Under the pieces are notes generated by a model that did no database searches, was not told the origin of the DNA, and was given only the letters and a program-made list of their open reading frames with translations. From Plotosus lineatus (Eukaryota > Chordata > Actinopteri > Siluriformes > Plotosidae), in assembly GCA_024760905.1 (NCBI GenBank), contig CM045733.1, positions 64,223,501-64,287,500 of the forward strand: a stretch of 64,000 nucleotides of DNA, read 5' to 3'. The stretch's first letter is position 1. Each line of letters begins with the position of its first letter. Below are positions 22,557-32,709 of this stretch, in pieces. The position numbers were made by a program, and so were the translations under genes.

Positions 22557-22638
22557 TACTGTATTTGTGTACTTCCTGAGTGTGCACGTATAAAAATAAT
22601 GCACGTCTTTTCAATTCACAGTAAACAAGTCAACAATT

Positions 22639-22728
22639 GGGGCAGCAGTGGCCTGGCTGTAGGGTGCTGGCTTCCTGATCCTGATTGTAAGGTTGGGAGA
22701 TCAAACCCCATTGTCCATGGGCCATGAG
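22639..22728 (+). mobile_element. SINE type A head fragment
   Basis: Only the tRNA-like head remains: 'ggggcagcagtggcctggct' and 'taaggttgggagatcaaacc'. Confidence 0.65.
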
Positions 22729-22824
22729 CGCATCAAATCTGAAAATGTCCCATTAAACATACAAACCTCTGTGCCTTAAAAATTATAAGGCACATTATTT
22801 TTTTACCGTATTAATTAGCGATCG

Positions 22825-23316
22825 TTTTGGTTTCATGCCAAGAAAGAGCACCACAGATGCAGTGTTTGCTTTGAGGATGTTAATAGAGAAGTACAGAGAA
22901 GGTCAGAAGGAGCTGCATTGTGCCTTTGTGGATCTGGAGAAAGCATATGACAGGGTGCCGAGAGAGGACCTGTGGTAGTGTATGAGGAAGTCTGGAGTGG
23001 CAGAGAAGTATGTTAGAGTGGTGCAGGACATGTATAAGAGATGCAAGACAGTGGTGAGGTGTGCTGACGGTGTGACAGAACAGTTCAAGGTGGAGGTGGG
23101 ACTGCATCAAGGGTCAGCTCTGAGCCCCTTCTTGTTTGCTATGGTGATGGACAGGCTGACAGACAAGGTTAGACAAGAATCTCCATGGACTATGATGTTT
23201 GCAGATGACATTGTGATCTGCAGTGAGAGCAGAGAACAAGTGCAGGAAAATCTAGAGAGGTGGAGGTATGCCCTGGAAAGGAGGGGAATGAAGGTTAGCC
23301 TCAGTAAGACAGAATA
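22825..23316 (+). pseudogene. RTE LINE, reverse-transcriptase core
   Basis: Starts in frame with GFMPRKSTTDAVFALRMLIEK, then AFVDLEKAYDRVPREDLW, where the stop TAG interrupts. Next come KSGVAEKYVRVVQDMYKRC, the palm motif QGSALSPFLFAMVMD (about 23108-23152), and the active-site box FADDIVICSE (about 23198-23227). It ends after MKVSLSKTE at about 23316. The copy is truncated at both ends. The short length and mostly open frame suggest a moderately young copy that lost its 3' end after insertion. Confidence 0.88.
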
Positions 23317-23654
23317 GTTAAAAACCCAAAATCAACAGCGCGGAGAACATCTACAGTAAATGCTCTTGGATAACAGAAAGGCCTTCATCCAATTACAGTG
23401 ACTGTTTCACAGATTGGTCGGTTGTGAGCCATTAAGTATGTATAGATTCCGAGCAATTATGTCTCCAAAGAAACGATTCCATGCAGTAAAGGGACAAAAG
23501 ATACTTTTTTTCATTATTGTGAGTAAATTGAAAATAAAAGCAGGTGATTAAATAAAGTATCCATTACTTTTTTCATATGGTCCATTGATAGCAAAAATGT
23601 CCCATTATTGTCTGATGTATTTGCGACAATGTCCTATTTGGTGATTTTGTCTTC
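23317..23654. other. unassigned DNA
   Basis: Nothing recognised. Confidence 0.45.
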
Positions 23655-23729
23655 CTGACCCCTGAACCCAAGACCTTCTTACCAAAAGGTGGACATACAT
23701 AACCATTGTGCTACCATGTTGCCCACCTG

Positions 23730-23730
<1 letters not shown>
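23655..23730 (-). mobile_element. SINE type D head fragment
   Basis: Reverse head: 'acccaagaccttcttaccaa' and 'aaccattgtgctaccatgtt'. Confidence 0.6.
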
Positions 23731-23760
<30 letters not shown>

Positions 23761-23782
23761 TTTTTTTTTTTTTTTTTTTTTA
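23731..23782. repeat. (ATT)n and poly(T)
   Basis: ATT units followed by about 23 T. Confidence 0.9.
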
Positions 23783-23935
23783 CATAAATAAGATATTGAT
23801 ATACATTGATTGCAAGGCACATCATATTGTATTTTAGCATAATATTATAACATTACATGTAGATTTCAATAACTATAATACTGTGCAATTTGATGTTAAA
23901 TACCAGCTAAATAAGTTATCTTTCATTAAAGACGT

Positions 23936-23988
<53 letters not shown>
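23936..23988. repeat. (CA)n microsatellite
   Basis: About 26 CA units. Confidence 0.97.
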
Positions 23989-23989
<1 letters not shown>

Positions 23990-24094
23990 TCATATTCACT
24001 ACCTTACGTTTTAATGTTAGGCTACATACCTTAGACTGAGCCTAAACAAAAACATTAATATAACCTTGATGAACAGAACCATATAGTGATAGCT

Positions 24095-24401
24095 GGGGCA
24101 GTGGTGGGAACGGTGAAAGGATATTGGCTTATTAATCCTCAGGTCAGGAATTCAAGACCCCCCCTATCACACGTTGTCACTGCTGTCCCCCCATTGCAGC
24201 TAACTTGGAAACAGCTAACCGATGAAAAACCAGCCAAGTCTCTCACTGTCTGTGGTAAGAGGGCATGTTAACGAACCATTGCTGTCATATGTAACTAGTT
24301 GTCCAGGGTGTACTCTGCCCTCGCCCAGAGTCTAACAACAAAGATGGGCACCAGCCTCCCCGCGACCATAACAGGATTAAGTTGTTCAGAAAATGAATGA
24401 T
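24095..24401 (+). mobile_element. SINE type A, near full length
   Basis: Head 'ggggcagtggtgggaacggt', a C run near 24180, 'gcagctaacttggaaacagc', tail 'aggattaagttgttcagaaa'. Partly deleted around the 'ccattgctg' block. Confidence 0.8.
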
Positions 24402-24474
24402 CTTGATGTTTTGATAAGCCTTTTGTCTATGATCTCTGTAATTTCGTAACTGAATTAAAATCTATTAAATGTTT

Positions 24475-24776
24475 AATGCAGATAACTCGCAGTTGGACAG
24501 GGAGATCGACAGACAGATCAATGCAGCCTCTGCTGTTAAACAAAGTCTGTACCGGTCCATCATGGTGAAGAAAGAGCTGAGCCGAAGGCAAAGCTCTCAA
24601 TTTACCAGTTGATCCACGTTACAACCCTCACCTATGGTCACGTGCTTTGGATAGTGACCAAAAGAACAAGGTTGCGGATACAAGCGGCTGAAATGAGCTT
24701 CCTTCGCCAAGTGGCGGGGTTCTCCCTTAGAGATAAGGTGAAAAACTCTAAAATCCAGGGAGAGCTCGGAGTAGAT
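24475..24776 (+). pseudogene. LINE-B 5' part (split by nested LINE)
   Basis: LINE-B is my label for a non-LTR element with the C-terminal motif RIQAAEMSFLRRVxGFSLRD and, further on, LLLRIERGQLRWLGHLVRMPP. Here the plus strand reads QLDREIDRQINAASAVKQSLYRS, then LTYGHVLWIV, RLRIQAAEMSFLRQVAGFSLRD (about 24670-24735), and a truncated GELGVD at the junction. The element resumes at 27271, after a 2.5-kb LINE on the other strand. Clade not settled. Confidence 0.75.
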
Positions 24777-27270
24777 AAGATAAGATAAGATAAGATACAG
24801 CTTTATTAATCTCACAATGGAGAAATTCACTGTTACAGGCTCTTGAGGTACTATCAGTAGGGGGTGCAAAAATAGATACAAGTACGAACATACACACATA
24901 CATATATAAGTAAATAAATAAATAGATACATAAATAGTATAAATTACTAAACAATAAAAGAAAAGAATGGAGCAACTTTATAGATTGGCCTATATTAAAG
25001 TGTAATGTATCTGAGTGCAGAGTAGATGGGTTGATATGGTTGACAGTCAGTGGGGTAGATGTGGTTGATTAAAGTGCGCGGGGTTTTTATTGCACATAAC
25101 CGGTATTTTCACAGACAGTTACAAAGTGGCGCTACAGTCTGGATAGCGGTGGGAATGAAACGACCTGCGGTAGCGCCCTTCCTGCACTGAGGATGCCTCA
25201 GTCGCCCACTGAAGGAGCTGCTTAGCCTCGACAGTCTGGTGCAGTGGGTGAGAGCTGTTGAACAGGATGGGATGTGAGCTGCTACCATCCTCCTCTCTCA
25301 CTCACCTCCTCCACAGAGTCCAGTGGGCAGCCGAGACAGAGCTGGCCCTCCTGACCAGCTTGTTCAGTCTCTTTCTGTCCTCGCCTGTGCTGCCCGGGCC
25401 CAGCAGATGGCAGCGTAGAGGATTGCAGAGGCTACCACAGAGTCATAAAATGTCCTGAGCAGAGGTTCAGATATGTCGAAGGACCCGAGTCTCCTCAGAA
25501 GGTGGAGGCGACTCTGGCCCTTCTTGTACAGGGCGTTGGTGTTGTGGGACCAGTCCAGTTTATTGTTAAGGTGAACACCCAGGTACTTTGAAACTGTCCA
25601 CTGTCTCAATGTCCTGTCCCTGGATGTTCACTAGTAAATGTGTGTGTGTGTGTGTTTGAGTGTTTTCCTGAAGTCGACCACCATCTCCTTCGCCTTCCCT
25701 AGTGTTCAAGCACAGGTGGTTGCGCCACACCAGTCCACTAAGTCGATTTATGACCGACTGTACTCCAGCTCGCTCCTCTGACACACGCCCACGATGGCGG
25801 AGTCGTCCGAGAACTTCTGGAGGTGGCAGCTGTTTGTGTTATATATGAAGTCCGAGGTATAGATGTTAAAAAGGAAGGGTGAGAGGACGGTGCTCTGCGG
25901 TGCTCCCCTGCGCTACAGACTACCACCTTTGACTTTTACAGCCGCAGCCGCACGCACTGTGGACGGTTAGTAAGGTAGTCAATAATCCAGGCAGCAAGAT
26001 GCCCGTCCACTCCCATCGTCCTCCAGCTTCCCCGCAGACGCGCTGGCCTGATGGTGTTGAAGGCGCTGGAGAAGTCAAAGAACATGACCTCACAGCGCTG
26101 CCGGGCGATCTCCAGGTGGGTGAGTGCCCGCTGCAGAAGGTAGATGACGGCATCTTCTACTCCGATGTTGGGCCTGTAGGCAAACTGCAAAGCGGTTCAG
26201 GGTGGGGCCTACCATAGAGCGGAGGTGTTCAAGGAGGAGCCTTTCCATGATCTTAATGAGGTGGGAGGTCAGGGCGACAGGTCTGTAGTGGGCTGGTTCC
26301 TTCGCTTGTGCTGTTTTGGGAACCGGAACCACACAGGAGGTCTTCCAGAGGACTGGAACCTTCTCCAGGCTGAGGCTCAGGTTGTACAGGTAGCATAGTA
26401 CCACACAGAGCTGGTCTGGCGCAGGTCTCAGCAGCCTGGGACTGATGCCATCAGGTCCTTCAGATTTCCTCTGATTTAGTCGCCTCAGCTGTCTCCTCAC
26501 CTGGTCTGATGTGAGGGAGAGGGGGCTGGGTGGGCTGCAGAGGAGGGGATGTGTCTGTCGGGCTGTAGCAGTCAAGTGAAGTTGGCCTGGGAGGGGAGGT
26601 GTCAGCTGGTCTGGAGACGTGTGAAGAGGGGAGGGGAACGGGAGGGGTGCAGAGGGGAGGGGGAGAATCAAACCTGTTGAAGTAGCAGTTTAATTCATCC
26701 GCCCAGCGCTGGTCACCATCAGCTGTCCTCTGACACCCTGCCCAAATCCAGACATGGTCTTTAGTCCTCTCCAGACGCCCCGCAAGACGTTGTTCTGAGC
26801 CAGCTTCTCTCCATCTTCTTCCCATAGTCCTTCTTGCCCTCCTGATCCTCCACTGGAGCTCACGCTGACCTTCTTCTGCTCTCTCTGTCCCCGAGATGAA
26901 AGCCCTCTTTTTCTGGTTCAGGAGGACTTTGAGCTCAGGGGTGACCCATGGGTGGTTGTTGGAGAAGCACCGTACTCTCCGTGTTGGCACGGTGCTGTCC
27001 ACGCAGAAGTTCATGTAGTCGGTGATACAGTGTGTGAGGCCGTCGATGTCATCACCAAAGGAGTTACAGAGCATGCTCCAGTCTGTGGTCTGGAAACAGT
27101 CCCTAAGCCTCTCGTTGGTCTCCTCGGTCCACACTTTCACAGACCTCTTCTGTGCAGGTTCCTTTCGCACCCTGGGTGTGTATTGGGGGAGCAGGTAGAC
27201 CAGGTTGTGGTCTGAGCGTCCCAGTGGGGGGAGAGGGGAGGAGCTGTAAGCGTCCTTCACATTTGCATAC
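24777..27270 (-). mobile_element. Rex1/CR1-like LINE nested in LINE-B
   Basis: Minus-strand ORF2 remnant of the Jockey superfamily. The endonuclease SDH motif (LGRSDHNLVYLL) is near 27215. Then come WVTPELKVLLNQKKRAFISG (about 26950), LNCYFNRFD (about 26685), KSEGPDGISPRLLRP (about 26455) and HYRPVALTSHLIKIMERL (about 26290). Further on are the fingers/palm block FAYRPNIGVEDAVIYLLQ, FDFSSAFNTIRPARL (about 26090) and DYLTNRPQCVRLRL, then a thumb region YLGVHLNNKLDW near 25580. Frameshifts and the absence of a visible YADD box make it dead. The 3' UTR ends in a (TTATC)n-type tail (24777-24797). The flanks carry a short AGAT repeat at 24773-24776 and 27271-27274. Confidence 0.85.
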
Positions 27271-27552
27271 AGATCCGCTGCTCCTCCGCATTGAGAGGGG
27301 CCAGTTGAGGTGGCTCGGGCATCTGGTTAGAATGCCTCCCGAATGCCTCCCTGGTGTGGTGTTTCGGGCGTGTGCAACCGGTAAGAGACCCCGGGGTCGA
27401 CCTAGAACACGCTGGAGGGACTATGTCTCTTGGCTTGTCTAGGAAGGCCTCGGGGTCCCCCTGGAAGAGCTGGAGGACGTGGCTGGGGAGAGGGATGTCT
27501 GGGTCTCTTTGCTTAGGTTGCTGTCCCCATGGCCCGATCCCGGAAGAAGTGT
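27271..27552 (+). pseudogene. LINE-B 3' part
   Basis: Continues the LINE-B frame from 24776: PLLLRIERGQLRWLGHLVRMP, then GVVFRACATGKRPRGRPRTRW and RDYVSWLV, then a frameshifted EELEDVAGERDVWVSLLRL-like end. The 3' terminus is near 27552, 'gaagaagtgtaaaacaaata'. The join with the 5' part is clean when the nested LINE is removed. Confidence 0.8.
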
Positions 27553-27589
27553 AAAACAAATAAAAGAATGAACTTGCAGTTGATGGAAT

Positions 27590-27590
<1 letters not shown>

Positions 27591-27644
<54 letters not shown>
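27591..27644. repeat. (TG)n microsatellite
   Basis: About 27 TG units. Confidence 0.97.
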
Positions 27645-27647
<3 letters not shown>

Positions 27648-27781
27648 CTTGCACCTGCAAGATTTTTGTAGTACCTGACACAACTCACTTGGCCCATAGA
27701 GGATTACTGCACACTATACCTATTCCACCCATTAGCTTAACTGAATGGGAACATTTCAAGGATGTGGGAACACTTTGGACA

Positions 27782-28404
27782 AAGTGTACAAGACGGCGTT
27801 GAGGCCAGCGATGATGTATGGTTTAGAAACAGTGGCACTGGGGAAAAGACAGGAGGCAGAGCTGGAGGTAGCAGAAATGAAAATGTTGAGGTTCTCTCTG
27901 GGAGTAACGAGGATGGATAGGATCAGGAATGAGTACATCAGAGGGACAGCACATGTAAAATGTCTTGGAGACAAAGTCAGAGAGGCTAGATTGAGATGGT
28001 TTGGACATGTACAGAGGACTTATAGTGAGTATATCGGTAGTAGGATGCTGAGTTTGGAACTACCAATATACTCACTATCTCTCCTCTGTACATGTCCAAA
28101 CCATCTCAATCTAGCATCTCTGACTTTGTCCCCAAAACATCTTACATGTGCTGTCCCTCTGATGCACTCATTCCTGATCCTTGTTACTCCCAAAGAGGGA
28201 TAGTGAATATATTGGTGGTAGGATGCTGAGGTTGGAACAACCAGGCAGAAGGCCCAGAGAAGACCAAAGAGAAGATTCATGGATGTGGTGAAGAAGGACA
28301 TGAAGGTAGTTGGTGTAAGAGAAGAAGATGCAGAGGATAGGGTGAGATGGAGGCAGACGATTCGCTGTAGCAATCCCTGGAGGGAACAGCCGAAAGCAAA
28401 ATAA
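27782..28404 (+). pseudogene. RTE LINE 3' end with internal inversion
   Basis: The plus strand begins VYKTALRPAMMYGLETVALGK and runs through the RTE C-terminal domain (RQEAELEVAEMKMLRFSLG, WFGHVQR) to about 28059. Sequence 28060-28191 then reads backward through the same region, as a reverse complement of about 27900-28040. From about 28192 the element resumes forward to its 3' end (GRPKRRFMDVVKKD-like, then 'aacagccgaaagcaaaataa'). The whole unit is flanked by the identical 18-bp repeat GTGGGAACACTTTGGACA at 27764-27781 and 28405-28422. It therefore entered as one insertion, and the inversion is inside it. Confidence 0.9.
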
Positions 28405-28422
28405 GTGGGAACACTTTGGACA

Positions 28423-29145
28423 TGGAAACTTTCCAGTGGTGTGTGCCTTGTGCAAATTAGCAACTCCGGACCATATCCATCCTTGATTCTATGGACCCGA
28501 TTCTGCAGATATGGTCCCGAGCTAAAATGTGAAGACAGCTGAAAACCACCCCTTATCCAAACCAAAGGAATCCCAAATTAAAGGCATGCAAGCATGGATA
28601 TTTCCACAAGTTCTTAAATTGATATGTTTTAAACGCAGTGACAGCTATTGATGTTGATCTAACTGTAAACCTGCTTTAGTAAATGTGTTTGATATTATGA
28701 TAATTGGTCACGAGTATAAAGCACATTCACACAACAGCATTTACTTTTCGGGGGGAAAAGTTCTATAGGATTGTCTGAGATACAGCACAGGTCTAAGGTT
28801 CTCATGTGTACATGGGTCTAAAAATGAATGAAAGCTTGAAACAAACTTCTGTTTTGAGATGTCCGCTAATCCATGACCAACAAGATTACGGGTCTCCTGC
28901 CTACAATCAGGAAGGAGCCACCCTGGGAACGATTTTGTGAACCAATGAAAGCAGTCAGGATTTTAGCATCATTTATCACAGCGTGGCACTAAAGATATAG
29001 AAAAGCTTATAGTATCATTTGGACACTTCTGTAAAGAACAAGACCAGGGTTCTGCCTATGGTGAGGGACAAGTCCATTGTTTTTCTTTTTTGAAGCTAAA
29101 GACATTACTTTTTGGAGACCTGGCACTCCATTGTAAAGTAGGTAA
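28423..29145. other. unassigned DNA
   Basis: No repeat family or exon recognised. Confidence 0.45.
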
Positions 29146-29428
29146 AGTCCGTTGGGCTTTTAACACCTGAGCCATAGTGGCTCATCGGGACGGTGATTAT
29201 CCCTGGTTTCCATAGCGAGAAGCGACTAGGGGTTTAACTAGTCCATCACAGGTTACCTTCTCAGTATATTTTTACTGGTACCCATTTATACTGCTGGCTG
29301 AACAGAGGCACACTTGTGGTTAAGTCCTTACCCAGGGGTCTTAGCACAGTGGGGGTTTAACTTGGATTTAAACACACAACCTCCTGATCATGAGCACATC
29401 ACTACCCTAACCACTACACCACTGGCCA
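29146..29428 (-). mobile_element. SINE type C
   Basis: Type C here means the SINE with head 'tggtgtagtggttagggtgc' (A-box-like) and 'ggttgtgtgttcaaatcc' (B-box-like), body 'tgtgcctctgttcacccagc', 'accagtaaaatatactggga', and 3' end 'aagcccaacggactt'. This reverse copy starts 'ttgggcttttaacacctgag' and ends 'ctaaccactacaccactggc'. Confidence 0.85.
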
Positions 29429-29632
29429 TTACAGTCTCTTATTTACAGTCTTTCTTCTCCTCTTCAGTCTTTGTTAGTTTCTATTTTTCTCCATTTTCTG
29501 TCTTTGCTCTCACACAGTATATGTACAATGGTCCAATACAGCGGACACAAAATCCAGCATGTACCATCCCAAAGAGAACAAGCTACCAAAAGCCACAGTA
29601 TTCATTTATTTGATATGAACAACACAACTAAA

Positions 29633-29877
29633 GAGGCAGTGGTGGCCTGGAGGTAAAGGTGTTGGCTCACTGATCCCAAGGTTGGGGGTTCAAGCCCCAC
29701 TGTCAACAGGTTGTCACTGTCCCTCCAGGGCAGCAAACCAGGTTATCAAAGGCCGGCCATGTCGCTCACTGTCTGTGGTGTGAGGTTCATATAAAAGAAC
29801 CATTGCTGACTTTCAACAAGAGTTGCTGCATAGCCGTCAGCATGTTTCTGCCCTGCGATGGCCTGGGGAGCTGTGTA
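29633..29877 (+). mobile_element. SINE type A, 5' part, split by solo LTR
   Basis: Head 'gaggcagtggtggcctggag', B-box-like 'ggttgggggttcaagccc', body to 'gatggcctggggagct'. The sequence resumes after the LTR at 30302. Confidence 0.88.
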
Positions 29878-30296
29878 TGTTATGGACTGTGTTTTGGGGG
29901 ACTTTGAATTTGGAGGCTCTTCTAACTCTGTTTTCTCCCTCGCGGTGCAGGTTCCGGCGAAGGAGTGTGACTGACCTACACGAGCTGACTGCAGCGTGCA
30001 CACCTGATCCCACTCCCTAATCTACTCCTCAATGAAGACAAGCAGTGCGTTCACCTCGGTGCCAGAAGATTGTCCTGCATCGTGCAACCAACACTCTGTG
30101 TTTCTCTCAGGCCCCGGGATACCAGTTTTCCACGTCTTCGTCTCTAGTGTTTGCTGTTTATTATTTTCCTGCATCACCACCAGAATTATCACCTGTCTCC
30201 AGTATTTCCCTTGAGAATAATACAGTAAATCGTCCCTGTTGCACTTTACTCCGTCCCCTGTTTTTCTGGGTCAGGCTGAAAGTTCATTCCACAACA
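29878..30296. mobile_element. Solo LTR (419 bp)
   Basis: Begins TGTTATGGACTG and ends CATTCCACAACA, with TGTT/AACA terminal inversion typical of LTRs. It is flanked by the 5-bp direct repeat GTGTA at 29873-29877 and 30297-30301. It sits inside a SINE whose two halves join cleanly without it. A polyadenylation-like 'gagaataatacag' lies near the 3' end, which fits the plus orientation. No internal coding region or second LTR is present, as expected after LTR-LTR recombination. The superfamily cannot be told from the LTR alone. Confidence 0.88.
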
Positions 30297-30301
30297 GTGT
30301 A

Positions 30302-30395
30302 GGGTGTACTCTGCCCTCACCCGAAGTTGGATGGAATGGGCGCCAGTCTCTCCATGATTAGAATTAAAATTAAGGGGTTACAGGAAATGAACAAT
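30302..30395 (+). mobile_element. SINE type A, 3' part
   Basis: 'gggtgtactctgccctcacc' to 'aaattaaggggttacaggaa'. Completes the SINE begun at 29633. Confidence 0.85.
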
Positions 30396-30408
30396 GAAAA
30401 CGCAACTA

Positions 30409-30694
30409 CAGTGTTACCTCAATTTACGAAATTAATCAGTTCCGGAAGTGGTTTCGTAACCTGGATTTTTCGTAAGTTGAACTGCATTTTACAAGTAAAC
30501 CGTGTGATTCGTTCCAAGGCCCCCAATACTACCTCCTAACCCCTTTAAAAAATATGAAAGTATACCTTTTCAGGCCTCATTTTGCTTCAATATCATACCA
30601 ATGGTAGATGGGTTTGGCCATATTCCTTTGCGATATCACTCAACCACATGCCACGAGCCCACTTCTTCTTTTTGCTCGCACTGGGAATCACACA

Positions 30695-30741
<47 letters not shown>

Positions 30742-31128
30742 GCGTGTGTTGACCATGTCTTCTTAGTAGAGTTATAATCTTACAAATGTTTATGCAGGGT
30801 CAAAAGCCTGAGCCAAAAAATTAAAAATAAAGTTGCAATGTGCACAATAAAAAAACTCATGAAACAACAGTAACTCTGTCCTTTACACGAAAAGCATTAT
30901 GCAGCTCCATAATAGCCAATGGGAGGGAGCTGCGTCATCCCTCCTAGCCAATGGGAGGCCAGCGGGGCGGGATGTTGGGAGAGCAACTCGCGCATTATTT
31001 GAATTTTTGAGATGGTGCTTTCGTAATGTGAATTTGTTTCGGCTCCAGAGACGGAAATTTTAGGTAAATGCATTTTGTTACCTGGATTTTTCATTTGTTG
31101 GGGCTTTCAATAAGTTGAGGTTCCACTG
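30409..31128. mobile_element. TIR element family T1, copy 3
   Basis: Ends CAGTGTTACCTCAATTTACG and AATAAGTTGAGGTTCCACTG, flanked by TA on both sides (30407-30408, 31129-31130). Relative to copies 1 and 2 it is inverted. It contains (TG)n at 30694-30738, 'acaaatgtttatgcagggtc', 'catgaaacaacagtaactct' and two CCAATGGGAGG motifs near 30915-30960. Non-coding. Confidence 0.87.
30694..30738. repeat. (TG)n microsatellite
   Basis: Inside T1 copy 3, where copy 1 has a short CA/TG tract in the corresponding place. Confidence 0.95.
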
Positions 31129-31130
31129 TA

Positions 31131-32352
31131 CTGTAGAACACCAAAGAACACTAAAAGTTTCACAAAGAAATCCCCTTTGACCGAAAGCACAGTTTCCTGA
31201 TGAGTAGTCTCTTCTTTATTTCTTTTTAAGTAAAATATCTAAACTATTTGACCTCATTTGAAGTGCCTGCCTGGATCAAAGTAAAACTGTAGAATTGTTT
31301 CCAATGGAAGAGCGAATGGCGAATTAAGAGGTGGCTTTTTGCTTCGTACCCTGTCTCCTCATCCCTTCCCCCCCTTCGCGTCTTCAAGAACAAATGGAAC
31401 AGAAGTGATCCTTTCTGTTTCACCATTATCATTCTAAAGGTCTAAAAGGGCCCGGCTTTCACTAACAATTACGTTGATGTAACATCAGCACATGATACAG
31501 CATATGTGATTATGGCTGTACAAAAAAAAAAAAAAAAAAAAAAAAAGACCATTTAGTACAGAAGGGACCTGGAGGGGTTAATATGGGCAGAATGTCCTCA
31601 AAGCCTTTGATATGGACCATTTTCTAATTGAACCGAATGTTCTGGAAAGTTTATGTTGCTTTTAGAGACCCATTACTCTTCTAATCTCAGACTATCATCA
31701 GACAGTGTTTACGCTAGACACACAAAACCTGCTCCGCACTTTGAAGGGTGAGGATCTTCTCATCATTCAGAGGGAATGCTTTCAAATGCATTGCGAGATT
31801 AGTCCAAAGGAGACGTCCAACCACTACGGTAATCCTAAATTATTTATGACCTCGACCTCAAACCCAGTAATCTTTCAACCAATCTCTTACACAATTCACA
31901 TACATACAAGGGTTTATTTATTTATCAACGTGGCACTGACAGGTAAAATTATAGTGTTTCTAATTCAGGTGACCGTACAGTATGTCCAGCACTGTTAGAA
32001 ACAAGGTAGTAATTGGTACAATTCAAGATAAAAGCTTGTCTGGATCTCTGTCTGAGACTGAATAGTTTTTTTTTTTTTAAGCAATGCTTTATTCTTCCCA
32101 TTTTCCCATAAAGGTCCCAAACTTTTTCCACATTTTTTGCCCTATTCATGCTTACTCAAGAGCATAAGATCAGCACATCTGCTCCACTTGAGTCTCCTTT
32201 ATTCCACATATGTATGTAAAAACTACAACAGCATGTACAGTTTATTGGAATAAAGTCTCTAAGGTCTAACAAAGTGTAGTCCAATATTAAAGCCCACAGA
32301 AGAAAATGGGACACAGGGAACTGGATTTGGATTTGAACGTGAGACTGGACAA

Positions 32353-32355
<3 letters not shown>
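31131..32355. other. unassigned, unique-looking DNA
   Basis: Poly(A) run at 31522-31546. No repeat family, exon or TIR recognised. Confidence 0.45.

Positions 32356-32394
<39 letters not shown>
32356..32394. repeat. (TA)n microsatellite
   Basis: About 19 TA units directly before the LINE-B fragment. Confidence 0.97.
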
Positions 32395-32396
<2 letters not shown>

Positions 32397-32406
32397 TGTT
32401 TCTGTC

Positions 32407-32709
32407 CTCTGCATTGAGAGGGGCCAGTTGAGGTGGCTCGGGCATCTGGTTAGAATGCCTTCCAAACTCCTCTCTGGTGTGGTGTTTCGGGCATGTCCGA
32501 CTGGGAAGAGACCCTGGGGTCGACCTAGAACACACTGGAAGGACTATGTCTCTCGGCTTGTCTAGGAACACCTCGGTGTCCCCCCGGAAGAGCTGGAGGA
32601 AGTGGTTGGGGAGAGGGATGTCTGGCCCTCTTTGCTTAGGTTGTTGCCCCGGACACGACCCCAGAAAAAGCAGAAGACGAAGAATGAATGAATGAATGAA
32701 TGAATGGAT
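32407..32709 (+). mobile_element. LINE-B 3' end with (GAAT)n tail
   Basis: Frameshifted LINE-B C-terminus (LRWLGHLVRMP-type, GRDPGVDLEHTG in another frame) through 'cccggaagagctggaggaag', then 'agcagaagacgaagaatgaa' and an (AATG)n tail. 5'-truncated at the IERGQLRW motif. Confidence 0.82.

Noticed and set aside
27439..27697. Minus-strand frames with His-Thr runs
   Set aside because: Translated (TG)n microsatellite plus antisense LINE-B.
29878..30296. Short coding frames at 29823-30302
   Set aside because: They lie within the solo LTR and its host SINE. Flanking GTGTA repeats and TGTT/AACA ends explain the segment fully.
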